A stretch of DNA of 64,000 nucleotides from Udaeobacter sp025935755 (lineage in GTDB: Bacteria > Verrucomicrobiota > Verrucomicrobiia > Chthoniobacterales > UBA10450): positions 62,001-126,000 of the forward strand of contig DASUKN010000006.1 in assembly GCA_036278715.1 (NCBI GenBank), in the 5' to 3' direction. Positions 32,673-41,395 of this stretch are shown in pieces (the first letter of the stretch is position 1; each line of letters starts with the position of its first letter). Position numbers and translations under genes: made by a program. The notes beneath the pieces are model-generated. The model searched no databases. It had not been told where the DNA came from and was given only the letters and a program-made list of their open reading frames with translations.

Positions 32673-33890
32673 TTACAACAAGTGCCCGAGCTTCGTTTTT
32701 TTCGTTTCCAAATATTTCTCGTTGTGCGGATTGGCTTCGGTCCGAATCGGCACCTGCTCGATCATTTCCAAACCGTAGCCTTCCAACCCGACAACTTTCT
32801 TCGGATTATTTGTGAGGAACCGGAACTTTCGCACGCCCAGATCGAAAAGAATTTGTGCGCCGAGCCCGTAATCGCGCAGGTCACTCGCGTAGCCGAGTTT
32901 TGCATTCGCTTCTACGGTATCGAGTCCTTCCTCCTGCAACTTGTATGCGTGGATTTTTGCCGCTAACCCGATGCCGCGTCCCTCTTGTCGCATATAAACC
33001 AGGACACCGTTGCCTTCCTCCGCGATTTGTCGCAGCGCAGCGTGCAACTGATTTCCGCAATCGCACCGGCGCGACGCGAAAACGTCGCCGGTGAGACATT
33101 GGCTGTGCACGCGGACCAAGGCCGGCTTGTTCTTGTCGATCGTGCCCTTGACCAGTGCCAGATGATGTTGCCCATCCACCTTCGAGTGATATAAATGCAA
33201 ATCGAAATCGCCATACTCGGTAGGCATTTTTACGATTTGCTCCAGCTCTACGAGTTTTTCGCTCTTGCGTCGATAGGCAATCAAACTCTGGATCGTGCAA
33301 ATACGCAGTCCGTGTTTGTTGCGGAACTCCATCAGTTCCGGAAGACGCGCCATGGTACCGTCGTCGTGCAAAATTTCGCACAAGACGCCTGCCGCCTGGA
33401 GTCCTGCTAATCTTGCCAGATCCACAGCCGCCTCGGTGTGACCCGCGCGTCGCAGCACTCCGCCGTCTTTCGCGCGCAGCGGAAATATGTGCCCCGGTTG
33501 GTTCAAATCTTCCGGCGCCGATTTCGGATTTGCGATAGCCAGTATTGTTGTCGCGCGATCATAAGCACTGATGCCGGTGGTCACGCCTCGTGCTGCGTCC
33601 ACGGAAACAGTGAAGTCGGTATTATGTTTCTCCCGGTTTTGCGCCACCATGCGCTGCAAGCCGAGCTGGTCGGCTCGCTCATTCGGAATCGGCACGCAGA
33701 TCAAGCCCCGGCCGTGGGTTGCCATGAAATTAACCGCTTCGGGTGTCACTTTCTCGGCCGCCATGACCAAGTCGCCTTCGTTCTCTCGATCGGCGTCATC
33801 GGTCACGATCACCATGCGCCCTTTCGCGATGTCGCTGAGTACATCGTCAATCGCGTCGAACTGAAACGTTTCGGTCGCTCTCAAGATCAT
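32673..33890 (-). CDS. ribBA: Bifunctional DHBP synthase / GTP cyclohydrolase II
   Basis: Protein of 405 residues. The N-terminal half (to about 205) is DHBP synthase: DADRENEGDLVMAAEKVTPE and the HTEAAVDLARLAG segment. The C-terminal half is GTP cyclohydrolase II with LTGDVFASRRCDCGNQL (zinc cysteines) and MRQEGRGIGLAAK. It catalyses both entry steps of riboflavin synthesis. The gene starts the ribBA-ribH-nusB run. No FMN riboswitch could be recognised upstream. Confidence 0.96.
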   Translation of the reverse strand: MILRATETFQFDAIDDVLSDIAKGRMVIVTDDADRENEGDLVMAAEKVTPEAVNFMATHGRGLICVPIPNERADQLGLQRMVAQNREKHNTDFTVSVDAARGVTTGISAYDRATTILAIANPKSAPEDLNQPGHIFPLRAKDGGVLRRAGHTEAAVDLARLAGLQAAGVLCEILHDDGTMARLPELMEFRNKHGLRICTIQSLIAYRRKSEKLVELEQIVKMPTEYGDFDLHLYHSKVDGQHHLALVKGTIDKNKPALVRVHSQCLTGDVFASRRCDCGNQLHAALRQIAEEGNGVLVYMRQEGRGIGLAAKIHAYKLQEEGLDTVEANAKLGYASDLRDYGLGAQILFDLGVRKFRFLTNNPKKVVGLEGYGLEMIEQVPIRTEANPHNEKYLETKKTKLGHLL

Positions 33891-34017
33891 CGAAGAATTA
33901 TACCATTACCTGCTGCGGATAGTGCCAGCAACTCCTACCTCTGCCCGTGCTCCTGCTCGTGCTCGTGATCGGAATCGTCTGGCCCCCTTTGCCGAGCATG
34001 ACTCAATTTGCTGCATT

Positions 34018-34216
34018 GTAGCCACGGCGCTCTGTCGCCGTGTTTTCTCGATTCGTTATCGCCTCGACTGAGCGAGGCGGCTACATCCCGTAGTACGGCT
34101 CAAACCCAATGACTGCGTTGTAGCCACGGCGCCCTGTCGCCGTGTTTTCTCGATTCGTTATCGCGTCGACTGAGCGAGGCGGCTACATCCCGCAGGGCCT
34201 GCTCAAACCCAATGAC
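34018..34216. repeat. Tandem pair of 101-bp units with a three-way-junction palindrome
   Basis: Two near-identical units begin at 34018 and 34119. Each has TGTAGCC/GGCTACA outer arms that enclose two hairpins, CACGGCG/CGCCGTG and CGCCTCG/CGAGGCG, giving a potential cruciform or three-way junction, followed by about 30 bases of spacer ending CAAACCCAATGAC. They fill the gap between divergent ribBA and GDP-fucose synthase. The 33891-34017 portion shows nothing except a GCTC/GTGCTCGT low-complexity patch. Confidence 0.8.
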
Positions 34217-34292
34217 AGATAACCCATACTATTGTCAGCCTGACACCCGGTGGCCGTCTTGCCTGCCGGCTATTTTCTGTCTAGAGACTACC

Positions 34293-35234
34293 ATGACGTT
34301 GAAGAAATCCGATAAAATCTTCGTCGCAGGCGATCGCGGAATGGTTGGGAGCGCGCTCGTTCGCCGACTTGAAGCACAGGATTTCACTAATCTGCTCACC
34401 CGCGATCGATCGCAGCTCGATCTTAGCGATGAATTTGTGGTAGCGAACTTTTTTGATGAGGCAAGACCTGACATCGTGATTCTCGCCGCGGCGAAGGTCG
34501 GCGGGATTAAAGCTAATAATGATTTCCCCGTTGAGTTTCTTCTGAACAATTTGCGCATCCAGAACAACGTCATTTGCTCCGCACACAAAACTGGCGTGCG
34601 AAAGCTGCTTTTCCTCGGCAGCTCCTGCATTTATCCGAAGCTGGCGCCGCAGCCGATTCCCGAAAACGCGCTGCTCACCGGCCCGCTGGAGCCGACGAAT
34701 GAAGCGTACGCAATCGCCAAGATAGCCGGCATCAAACTTTGTCAGGCGTACGCGCGCGAGTACGATGCAAAGTTCGTCTCGGTTATGCCAACAAATCTGT
34801 ACGGCCCTAACGACAATTTCGATTTGGAGAGCTCACACGTGCTGGCGGCGCTTTTGCGTAAGGCACACGAAGCGAAAACTCGAGGTGACAAGACGCTGGA
34901 GGTGTGGGGGACCGGGGAAGCGCGGCGCGAATTCCTGCACGTGGACGATCTTGCGGCGGCCTGTCTTCTGTTGCTGGAGAAATATAATTCGCCAGAAATT
35001 ATCAACATCGGCTGCGGAGAAGACATAACCATCCGCGAACTGGCCGAGTTGATCAGCGATGTGGTCGGCTTTAACGGCGAATTGGTTTGGGATAAAACGA
35101 AACCGGATGGTACCCCGCGAAAGCTGTTGGACGTCACTCGAATTCGCGCGCTCGGCTGGCGGCCCGCCATCCCGTTGCGCCAAGGCATCGCCCAAACTTA
35201 CCAGTGGTTTCTCGCCAACGATGGAATCCGTTAG
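34293..35234 (+). CDS. fcl: GDP-L-fucose synthase
   Basis: Protein of 313 residues from ATG 34293 (MTLKKSDKIFVAG). It carries AGDRGMVGSALVRRL (NADP Rossmann loop), AAAKVGGIKANNDFP, FLGSSCIYPK, catalytic Tyr-x3-Lys in EAYAIAKIAG, and YGPNDNFDLESSHVLAALLRK, all diagnostic of Fcl/WcaG epimerase-reductases. It converts GDP-4-keto-6-deoxymannose to GDP-fucose for surface glycans. No gmd is in the window. A longer frame to 34212 starts within the tandem repeat and is not conserved-looking. Confidence 0.93.
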   Translation: MTLKKSDKIFVAGDRGMVGSALVRRLEAQDFTNLLTRDRSQLDLSDEFVVANFFDEARPDIVILAAAKVGGIKANNDFPVEFLLNNLRIQNNVICSAHKTGVRKLLFLGSSCIYPKLAPQPIPENALLTGPLEPTNEAYAIAKIAGIKLCQAYAREYDAKFVSVMPTNLYGPNDNFDLESSHVLAALLRKAHEAKTRGDKTLEVWGTGEARREFLHVDDLAAACLLLLEKYNSPEIINIGCGEDITIRELAELISDVVGFNGELVWDKTKPDGTPRKLLDVTRIRALGWRPAIPLRQGIAQTYQWFLANDGIR

Positions 35235-35355
35235 GCACCGCCCGCGTGCGCCGCGGGCTCAACGAGCGACGGCCTGGGTAGCGCTGCGTTGGCATGTGAA
35301 AGCGTTCGACCATTGACCCGCGAAAGCTTTCAGGGTTGACTGCAATCAGGGACCG

Positions 35356-36276
35356 ATGAAAAAGCTGCGCGTTGGCGTTGTTGGTGTTGGGCATATCGGA
35401 AGCAATCATGCACGGTTGTACGGGGAAATTCCGTCTGCTGAGTTCACCGCGGTATACGACGTCGAGCCGGTCAGGACCCGCACCATTGCGAGCAAGTTCG
35501 GGGCGGCACCGGCCAAATCGCTCGATGATTTCAGCGACATGATTGACGCCGCTTCCGTCGCAACACCTACCAATACTCACTACGATGTCGCCCGCACTTT
35601 GCTCGCCAAAGGCAAACATGTACTCATTGAGAAACCGATCACCGACAACACGACGCATGCTACCGAGCTCGCCGAAATGGCGGCGCGCAGTGGACTTATC
35701 CTTCAGGTTGGCCATGTCGAGCGATTCAATCCGGTGCTAGGCGCCCTCGAAAAACATCTGACGCATCCGCGGTTTATCGAAGCGCATCGGCTCTCGCCCT
35801 ACACGGAACGCAGCGCAGATATCGGCGTTGTGCTCGATTTAATGATTCACGATCTCGAAGTGATTTTGCATTTCGTCCGGTCGCCTCTTTGGAGCATCGA
35901 CGCGGTCGGCGTGCCGGTGCTCAGCCAAAGCGAGGACATTGCAAACGCACGACTCCATTTTGAAGACGGTTGTGTTGCAAATGTGACCGCCAGTCGCATC
36001 AGCCCCGAGCGGATGCGCAAGATCCGAATCTTTCAGGAAGACGCCTATCTTTCACTCGATTATCAAAATCAAAGCGGCGAGATCTATCGTCGGGTAGGCA
36101 AACAAATTTGGCGTGACAGAGCCGAGATCGAACACGGCGAACCACTCAAGCTTCAGCTCACGTCGTTTATCGAATGCGCGAACACAGGACGCCAGCCGCG
36201 CGTTTCCGGTTCTCAAGCAACTGCCGCATTGGAGCTGGCTGTCAAAATCACGAAGCAAATTTCGTCGAGCGGATGA
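35356..36276 (+). CDS. Gfo/Idh/MocA-family oxidoreductase next to lpxB
   Basis: Protein of 306 residues. The N-terminal VGVVGVGHIGSNHARLY is the NAD(P) Rossmann loop, GKHVLIEKPITDN carries the conserved EKP, and HVERFNPV and LMIHDLEVIL hold the likely substrate-binding residues. It could oxidise a sugar nucleotide. Position directly before lpxB recalls GnnA-type UDP-GlcNAc 3-oxidases of lipid A synthesis, but the partner transaminase GnnB is not nearby, so that role is only a suggestion. lpxB follows after 138 bases. Confidence 0.83.
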   Translation: MKKLRVGVVGVGHIGSNHARLYGEIPSAEFTAVYDVEPVRTRTIASKFGAAPAKSLDDFSDMIDAASVATPTNTHYDVARTLLAKGKHVLIEKPITDNTTHATELAEMAARSGLILQVGHVERFNPVLGALEKHLTHPRFIEAHRLSPYTERSADIGVVLDLMIHDLEVILHFVRSPLWSIDAVGVPVLSQSEDIANARLHFEDGCVANVTASRISPERMRKIRIFQEDAYLSLDYQNQSGEIYRRVGKQIWRDRAEIEHGEPLKLQLTSFIECANTGRQPRVSGSQATAALELAVKITKQISSSG

Positions 36277-36414
36277 GAGTCGCGCGCCGATCGCCGTGAC
36301 ATTGCCGATGGATTTGGAGCGCCGGCATCCGTGCGTGCTATGTTCGGCATCTCGCCGAATACTTCCTCGTGATGGCAGGATGCCAGTGCTTGCGCGGCGG
36401 AAGCGTGCGCTCCC

Positions 36415-37542
36415 ATGACAACCATCTATTTCGTCGCCGGTGAAGTAAGCGCCGACAATCACGGCGCCGCGTTGATGCGCTCGCTGCGCGTTTCGGATCC
36501 TGAGATCAAATTCATCGGACGCGGCGGTCCGCAAATGCAGCAGGTCGCCGGCGCCAGCTTCAAAAACTGGATCGCTGATGCTGCCGTCCTCGGTTTATGG
36601 GAAGTCCTGAGGAAGTACGGCTATTTCCGCGAACAATTTCGTCAGACGCTCCGCGATATTCAGGAAAGCAAACCCGACGCAGTTGTTTTCGTCGATTATC
36701 CAGGGTTCAATTTGCGCCTGGCACGTGCGTTGCAAAGGCAATCGTCACACCTCAAAACCATTTATTACATCAGTCCCCAGGTGTGGGCGTGGAATCGCGG
36801 TCGGATCAAAAACATGGCGCGCTTTATCGATCTCGTGCTCTGCATTTTTCCGTTTGAGGTCGATCTCTACTCCGCGTCCGGCCTTCGGGCAGTGTTTGTC
36901 GGTCATCCGATGATCGAAAGGCTTGAGAAACAGAAGATCGATACTCATCGCGATCCGAATCTGATCGGATTGTTTCCGGGGAGTCGTATGCGCGAAGTCC
37001 GAAAAATCTTTCCGGTGATGATGGAAGCTGCACGCCAGCTGTTGCAACTCAATCCAACATTGCGCTTCCAAGTCGCAGCTGCATCCGAAGAACTCGCGCG
37101 CGAGATGAATGAGCAACTAGTGGATCGGCATGCGATTGAAATCAACGTGGGTCAGGCTCCGATCATCATGCAGCGCGCGTTTGTCGGGATCGTCGCTTCG
37201 GGAAGCGCCACGCTTGAGGCAGCCTATTTCCGAATGCCGCTTGTACTGATTTACAAAGTTGCCTGGCCGACGTACCTCGCAGCGCGCCTCGTCGTAAACG
37301 TGGACTTTCTCGGTATGCCTAATCTACTTGCAGCGAAAGAAGTCGTTCCGGAATTTATCCAACACCAGGCAAAACCGGAGGCAATCGCAAAAGCTGTAGC
37401 ATTGCTCATGGAAGAATCACCCGCGCGCGATCGAATGATTTCTGATTTTGATGCCATTATCGACAAACTCGGTGGCGCTGGCGCGAGCGAACGAGCCGGG
37501 CGGGCAATTCTTGATGAAATCGGTGATGTGCGCGTTGGATAA
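36415..37542 (+). CDS. lpxB: Lipid-A-disaccharide synthase
   Basis: Protein of 375 residues. IYFVAGEVSADNHGAALMRSL, KFIGRGGPQMQQ, VDYPGFNLRLAR, YYISPQVWAWNRGRIKNM, FVGHPMIERL and LFPGSRMREV are the standard LpxB motifs, followed by ASGSATLEAAYFRMP. It joins two glucosamine precursors into the lipid A disaccharide at the inner membrane. Its presence shows that the cell makes LPS. The gene is complete. Confidence 0.95.
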   Translation: MTTIYFVAGEVSADNHGAALMRSLRVSDPEIKFIGRGGPQMQQVAGASFKNWIADAAVLGLWEVLRKYGYFREQFRQTLRDIQESKPDAVVFVDYPGFNLRLARALQRQSSHLKTIYYISPQVWAWNRGRIKNMARFIDLVLCIFPFEVDLYSASGLRAVFVGHPMIERLEKQKIDTHRDPNLIGLFPGSRMREVRKIFPVMMEAARQLLQLNPTLRFQVAAASEELAREMNEQLVDRHAIEINVGQAPIIMQRAFVGIVASGSATLEAAYFRMPLVLIYKVAWPTYLAARLVVNVDFLGMPNLLAAKEVVPEFIQHQAKPEAIAKAVALLMEESPARDRMISDFDAIIDKLGGAGASERAGRAILDEIGDVRVG

Positions 37543-37690
37543 CATGGCCATGCTCAGGAAAAAAGGCGATGCGAGGACGCCTCTCACCCCAAACCGCTTC
37601 GAGCGAAATTTTTGCGACCGGATCTTCTCTGTTTCGCGAAAGCTTTTTGAGTGCGCGCGCGTGCTCGCGTCGCTTTAATGCATTTACACA

Positions 37691-38338
37691 ATGAAGATCT
37701 GGGATATCTCACGAATGCTTTCGAACGACTTGGCTGAATGGCCTGGCGACGAACCGTTTCGTTGTCGCGTTACCAGTGAGATCGCGAAAGGCGCGACCGT
37801 GAATCTCGCCGCGATCGGGATGAGCGTGCATAACGGCACACACGCCGATGCCCGATTTCATTTCGACATAAATGGAGATCCCATCGAAAAAGCGCCACTC
37901 GAGATTTATCTGGGTCCGGCAACCGTGGTCGATCTCTCGGAAGCGTTCGTTCAATCCATCGAGAAACATTTGGTGACTCGCGAGGATCTCCGTCCGCACG
38001 CCGAAGACATTGCTGCGACCTCACGCCTTCTGCTAAAAACCGGCAGGTGGAGCGACTCGACTGTCTTTCCAAAAAAAATTCCAGTGATCGCGGCGGATGT
38101 TCCGGCGTGGCTGCAAAAAAATGGTGTAAAGCTGGTGGGCGTAGATTTGCCGTCAATGGATGAGCTCGACTCGAAATCGTTGCAGAACCATCATGCGCTG
38201 GCCGAGGCGGGGATTGCTATCATTGAATCGCTGGATCTGAGGGACGTGGCGCCTGGCATTTACAATCTTGCGGCGCTGCCTTTGAAAATCGCGGGCGCCG
38301 ACGGCGCACCGCTGCGCGCTGTGCTTTGGCGTGATTGA
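37691..38338 (+). CDS. kynB: Cyclase family protein, kynurenine formamidase-like
   Basis: Protein of 215 residues. The cyclase/KynB metal motif HNGTHADARFHFD is present, as are the start KIWDISRMLSNDLAEWPGDEPF and VGVDLPSMDELDSKSLQNHHALAEAGIAIIES, all close to arylformamidase KynB. The likely reaction is N-formylkynurenine to kynurenine, in tryptophan breakdown. kynA and kynU are not in the window, so the pathway context is missing. The downstream family A repeat begins 13 bases after the stop. Confidence 0.85.
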   Translation: MKIWDISRMLSNDLAEWPGDEPFRCRVTSEIAKGATVNLAAIGMSVHNGTHADARFHFDINGDPIEKAPLEIYLGPATVVDLSEAFVQSIEKHLVTREDLRPHAEDIAATSRLLLKTGRWSDSTVFPKKIPVIAADVPAWLQKNGVKLVGVDLPSMDELDSKSLQNHHALAEAGIAIIESLDLRDVAPGIYNLAALPLKIAGADGAPLRAVLWRD

Positions 38339-38350
38339 TTTCCTTATGAT

Positions 38351-38431
38351 TGTCATTCCGAGCGCAGCGTAGCGCAGTCGAGGAATCTCTGGAATTCAAT
38401 GAGAGATGTCTCGACTTCGCTCGACATGACA
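38351..38431. repeat. Dispersed palindromic repeat, family A, at the ArnT-like gene start
   Basis: Begins TGTCATTCCGAGCGCAGCG and ends TTCGCTCGACATGACA. Its final ATGACA (38426-38431) contains the first plausible start codon of the next gene, as also seen at 20458. It is 81 bp long. Confidence 0.78.
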
Positions 38432-39904
38432 ACAGATCTGCTCGAAGACCGACGAACATTTTGGATTGTCGCAGCACTGGTCGTTTTCTTATTCGCGATC
38501 GCCAATTTGCCCTGGCAGCTCGACGACTACGATCAGGCAAAGCAAGCCTTCACATCGTTCGAAATGGTCAAGCAAGGCCATTGGTTCTATCAGCACACGC
38601 CTCACGAGCGAATTGCGACCAAGCCGCCTTTGGTCGGCTGGATTTCAGCTGCGGTTTTTGCCGTGACGCGATCATGGGAAATCGCATGGCGCTTTCCATC
38701 GTTCGTTGCTGCGCTCGTACTCGCGGTGGTCTTATTCCGCGCTGCTAACGACGCGTACGGAAAGGTCGCGGCAGTAATCGCAGTCAGCGCCTTCGGACTA
38801 AACCTGTTGAGTCCGCGGTTGGCTACGCTCGTGCGTACCGACATGCCGCTGGCGCTCGTCATTTTTTTAATCGGCCTTCTGATCTGGCAAAGGATTCGCG
38901 AGCGGGGCGAATGGAAACTGCGCGATCAAATTTACGTTTTTGTTCTGCTCACCGCAGCGATGTTGATCAAAGGTCCGATCGTTTACGCGTTTCTGCTGCC
39001 GGGCATTGCACTGTTCCAATCGCGCCGCGGTACGGCACGACCGGCGGACGCGCCGAACACAAATTCTGCGAGCGCGTGGCCCGGCTGGTGGCCATGGCTG
39101 GCGTCACTCGCAATCTTTCTCACATGGGTAGCCGGTGGGATTCGGTTTCAGCCAGGATTTTACGAGGAAGTTGTGATGCGCGAATTCGTCGGCCGTTTTG
39201 GCGAAACAATCCATCGGCCACAGCCGCTTCTTTTTTATATTCCGCATCTTCTGCACAAATTTGCGCCGTGGAGCGTCCTGATGATTGCGATTGCGGTTGT
39301 TGATCTCCGGTCACGCGACTGGCGGGTTCGGTCGATGTTTCGTGAGATGTCGCCGGAAATTCGCTGGCTGCTTTGTTGGAGCATGGGCGGCCTGATCGTC
39401 ATGTCGCTAATCCCATCAAAACGTGTAGACAGAATTTTTCCTGTGATTCCGCCTTTTTGTTTGCTGCTTGCCGCCCAGATTTTTGCCACAGAGCGCCCGG
39501 CGCGCCGTCCCTATCTTTGGATGGTGGCGGCTCTGGCGTTGGCGGTCTTTTTTACCGGCGGCTACACAGGTTGGAAAGTGATCACCGGCTATGGCGATCG
39601 GCGAAATGCGCTGGCCCTTTTCGGGAGAGATATTCGGCATGAAGCAGAAGCGCATCATTGGCGTTACGAAGTAGTGTCCGCTAAGGACGAAGGACTGCTG
39701 CTATATCTTCGGAAGATGCATTTCGTCGAACGTACAGATGCGATCGCAGAATGGAACGGCGGCAATCTGGAGGCGCTGGTTGCTTCGGACGAAAAGGCAG
39801 CGGTTCTGATGCGCGACCTGAAAGGTGCTGCTCTGTCTCGATTGCAATCAGCGAAGCGAGAAGGAGACCAACACAGTGGCGGATATGTTTTGATTACCCG
39901 TTAA
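38426..39904 (+). CDS. ArnT-like GT-C family glycosyltransferase
   Basis: Protein of 492 residues from ATG 38426 (MTTDLLEDRRTFW). It has about ten to twelve membrane segments. The first periplasmic loop holds the catalytic LDDYDQAK acid pair, followed by HERIATKPPLVGW, the pattern of dolichyl-phosphate-mannose or ArnT-type transferases (GT39/GT83). It uses a lipid-linked sugar on the periplasmic side, perhaps on lipid A or proteins. The frame also opens at 38399 inside the family A repeat; the 38426 start is at the repeat's edge. The C-terminal 100 residues form a soluble domain. Confidence 0.85.
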   Translation: MTTDLLEDRRTFWIVAALVVFLFAIANLPWQLDDYDQAKQAFTSFEMVKQGHWFYQHTPHERIATKPPLVGWISAAVFAVTRSWEIAWRFPSFVAALVLAVVLFRAANDAYGKVAAVIAVSAFGLNLLSPRLATLVRTDMPLALVIFLIGLLIWQRIRERGEWKLRDQIYVFVLLTAAMLIKGPIVYAFLLPGIALFQSRRGTARPADAPNTNSASAWPGWWPWLASLAIFLTWVAGGIRFQPGFYEEVVMREFVGRFGETIHRPQPLLFYIPHLLHKFAPWSVLMIAIAVVDLRSRDWRVRSMFREMSPEIRWLLCWSMGGLIVMSLIPSKRVDRIFPVIPPFCLLLAAQIFATERPARRPYLWMVAALALAVFFTGGYTGWKVITGYGDRRNALALFGRDIRHEAEAHHWRYEVVSAKDEGLLLYLRKMHFVERTDAIAEWNGGNLEALVASDEKAAVLMRDLKGAALSRLQSAKREGDQHSGGYVLITR

Positions 39905-39932
39905 ATTCCGGGCGATTCGCACAGCCAGGTAA

Positions 39933-40736
39933 TTAATCGCCCTGCTGACACCAGACATACCGTTTGCCATTCCAATAGATCAACGCACTGGCCGCTTCGC
40001 TCTTTTCAACCAGAAGCGCGTCGCCTCGGAAATGTGGAACACTGTTTTCACTTACCGCGGGGGCGGCCTGCAATTTGGAGTAAATTTGCCAGGAATCCAT
40101 CCATTCCAAGTCATCGCCACCGTTCCCGATGCTCATGCCTGCTCCGACAACAGTGACTTTTCCGGTCGTGCCAGTAACGATCGCTATCCCAATTTTCCCG
40201 GTCGAGCGTTCCTTTACCAGAACGGCTGCATCTATTTTTCCGTCACCATCGAAATCCCCAGCGAAATAGGGTGGGTTAACGCGAAAGGAGAAATCATACT
40301 TCTTTCCCGCGGGACCGTTCGTTAGGGCCTTTCTTATTGCGTCCGGTATATCGCGAGTCGCTCCTGCTGGCCGTGACGGTCTTGTATCAGATTGCGTGAT
40401 TTGTTTCGTGTTCAGATCGAGTTGATAGGTTCTTCCATCTTCGCGTGTAATGAGCAGTCTGCTATCCTGGATGTTTAACGATTTGATAAACACCCACTGA
40501 AGGTCTTCCTCGAGGTTGGGATCGATATGATTAGTGAATACTGTCAATTCCCACAGCTTCTTGTTAGTCCCGGCATCCCATGCCTCGACATAACCTCGGC
40601 GGCCGTCGTCATTCGGTGCGACATAGCGAATGCCTTCGTAGGTTATAGGATCTACGTTTGCGGGTGCGATTCGTTTGGCCGATGCCAATTGGGTAACAGC
40701 CAGTGTGAATAAAAGTACGATTTCCGAGCGAAACAT
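39933..40736 (-). CDS. Exported protein with PQQ-like and Ca-binding-like segments
   Basis: Protein of 267 residues from ATG 40736 (MFRSEIVLLF). A signal peptide ends near LASA-KR. The mature part resembles beta-propeller or WD-like repeats (GYVEAWDAGTNKKLWELTVF, then DGRTYQLDLNTKQI) and has FAGDFDGDGKIDAAVLV, a DxDxDG loop as in FG-GAP or dockerin-like calcium sites. Function is unknown; it should be periplasmic or secreted. Three possible Met starts exist (40793, 40763, 40736); the last gives a clean signal peptide. Confidence 0.7.
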   Translation of the reverse strand: MFRSEIVLLFTLAVTQLASAKRIAPANVDPITYEGIRYVAPNDDGRRGYVEAWDAGTNKKLWELTVFTNHIDPNLEEDLQWVFIKSLNIQDSRLLITREDGRTYQLDLNTKQITQSDTRPSRPAGATRDIPDAIRKALTNGPAGKKYDFSFRVNPPYFAGDFDGDGKIDAAVLVKERSTGKIGIAIVTGTTGKVTVVGAGMSIGNGGDDLEWMDSWQIYSKLQAAPAVSENSVPHFRGDALLVEKSEAASALIYWNGKRYVWCQQGD

Positions 40737-40817
40737 AAGTGCGCAGTCCCTGGTGCGGATCATCAAAGAGGCGTCCTCATCAGTGCAGGGCATTCTGGTA
40801 GGCTCGGCTTCTCATCA

Positions 40818-40910
40818 TTAGAGCGTGAAACCGACGGACATATACAGAACGACGATTATTGCCAGTGCCATTTCGAGGAGTGAATAGCCGAAGCGTTGAA
40901 CTCTCTTCAT
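40818..40910 (-). CDS. Tiny membrane peptide, 30 residues, coupled to the gene upstream
   Basis: Read on the minus strand: KRVQRFGYSLLE, then a hydrophobic stretch ALAIIVVLYMSVGFTL to the stop. Its ATG overlaps the stop of the 105-residue membrane protein (ATGA), so translation would be coupled. The hydrophobic span predicts one transmembrane helix. Function unknown. It is shorter than usual annotation limits. Confidence 0.5.
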   Translation of the reverse strand: MKRVQRFGYSLLEMALAIIVVLYMSVGFTL

Positions 40911-41224
40911 GCAAAATTGGCAAAAATCAGGAGTGCCAGGAACAACAAAATCGAGACACCCATGACCCATACGGAAGATCTGCGCCATTCTTTGTGGATC
41001 ACGGCGCTTAGCATGCCCAGGAGCGTGCTTGCGATCAGGCCGGCGCCGGCCGTCACCGAACCCCACGCAAACCGGGTGAGCATTTCCCAGCCAGTGGACA
41101 GGCAGGCCCACGCAATCATTGCCGCACCAATGAGAAATAGAAAAAGCGAACCGATGGCGAATCTAAGAATCCAAGGCATGGTGAATTTCAATTTTCGTCG
41201 TCGATCGAGATCAAACGCATCCAA
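40907..41224 (-). CDS. Small membrane protein, three helices
   Basis: Protein of 105 residues. A charged start (DAFDLDRRRKLKF) leads to membrane segments at about 20-42, 50-75 and 83-104. No motif identifies it. A second Met (MPWILRF, residue 16) is a possible alternative start. Its stop is overlapped by the tiny membrane peptide. The 41225-41395 gap upstream shows nothing clear. Confidence 0.6.
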   Translation of the reverse strand: MDAFDLDRRRKLKFTMPWILRFAIGSLFLFLIGAAMIAWACLSTGWEMLTRFAWGSVTAGAGLIASTLLGMLSAVIHKEWRRSSVWVMGVSILLFLALLIFANFA

Positions 41225-41395
41225 TCATAACCGAATCTCGCCAGGCAATCACCGATGGCACTGCGCCTGAGGCACGTTGCTTTCAAAGAGACTCATCTCG
41301 ATTGTTCCTAACGAGACAAAGATAAGCCGCCAGCGTAAGTCGTGGCAAGACTTTACGGCTGAAGACGAACGCCGGTTGGCCTGCTGTATGATCGG

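Noticed and set aside
33891..34017. Possible FMN riboswitch upstream of ribBA
   Set aside because: I looked for the RFN conserved AGGGT..GGGC-type helices and found none; only a GCTC/GTGCTCGT low-complexity patch is present.
34018..34216. CRISPR array
   Set aside because: There are only two 101-bp units with no variable spacers, and no cas genes in the window.
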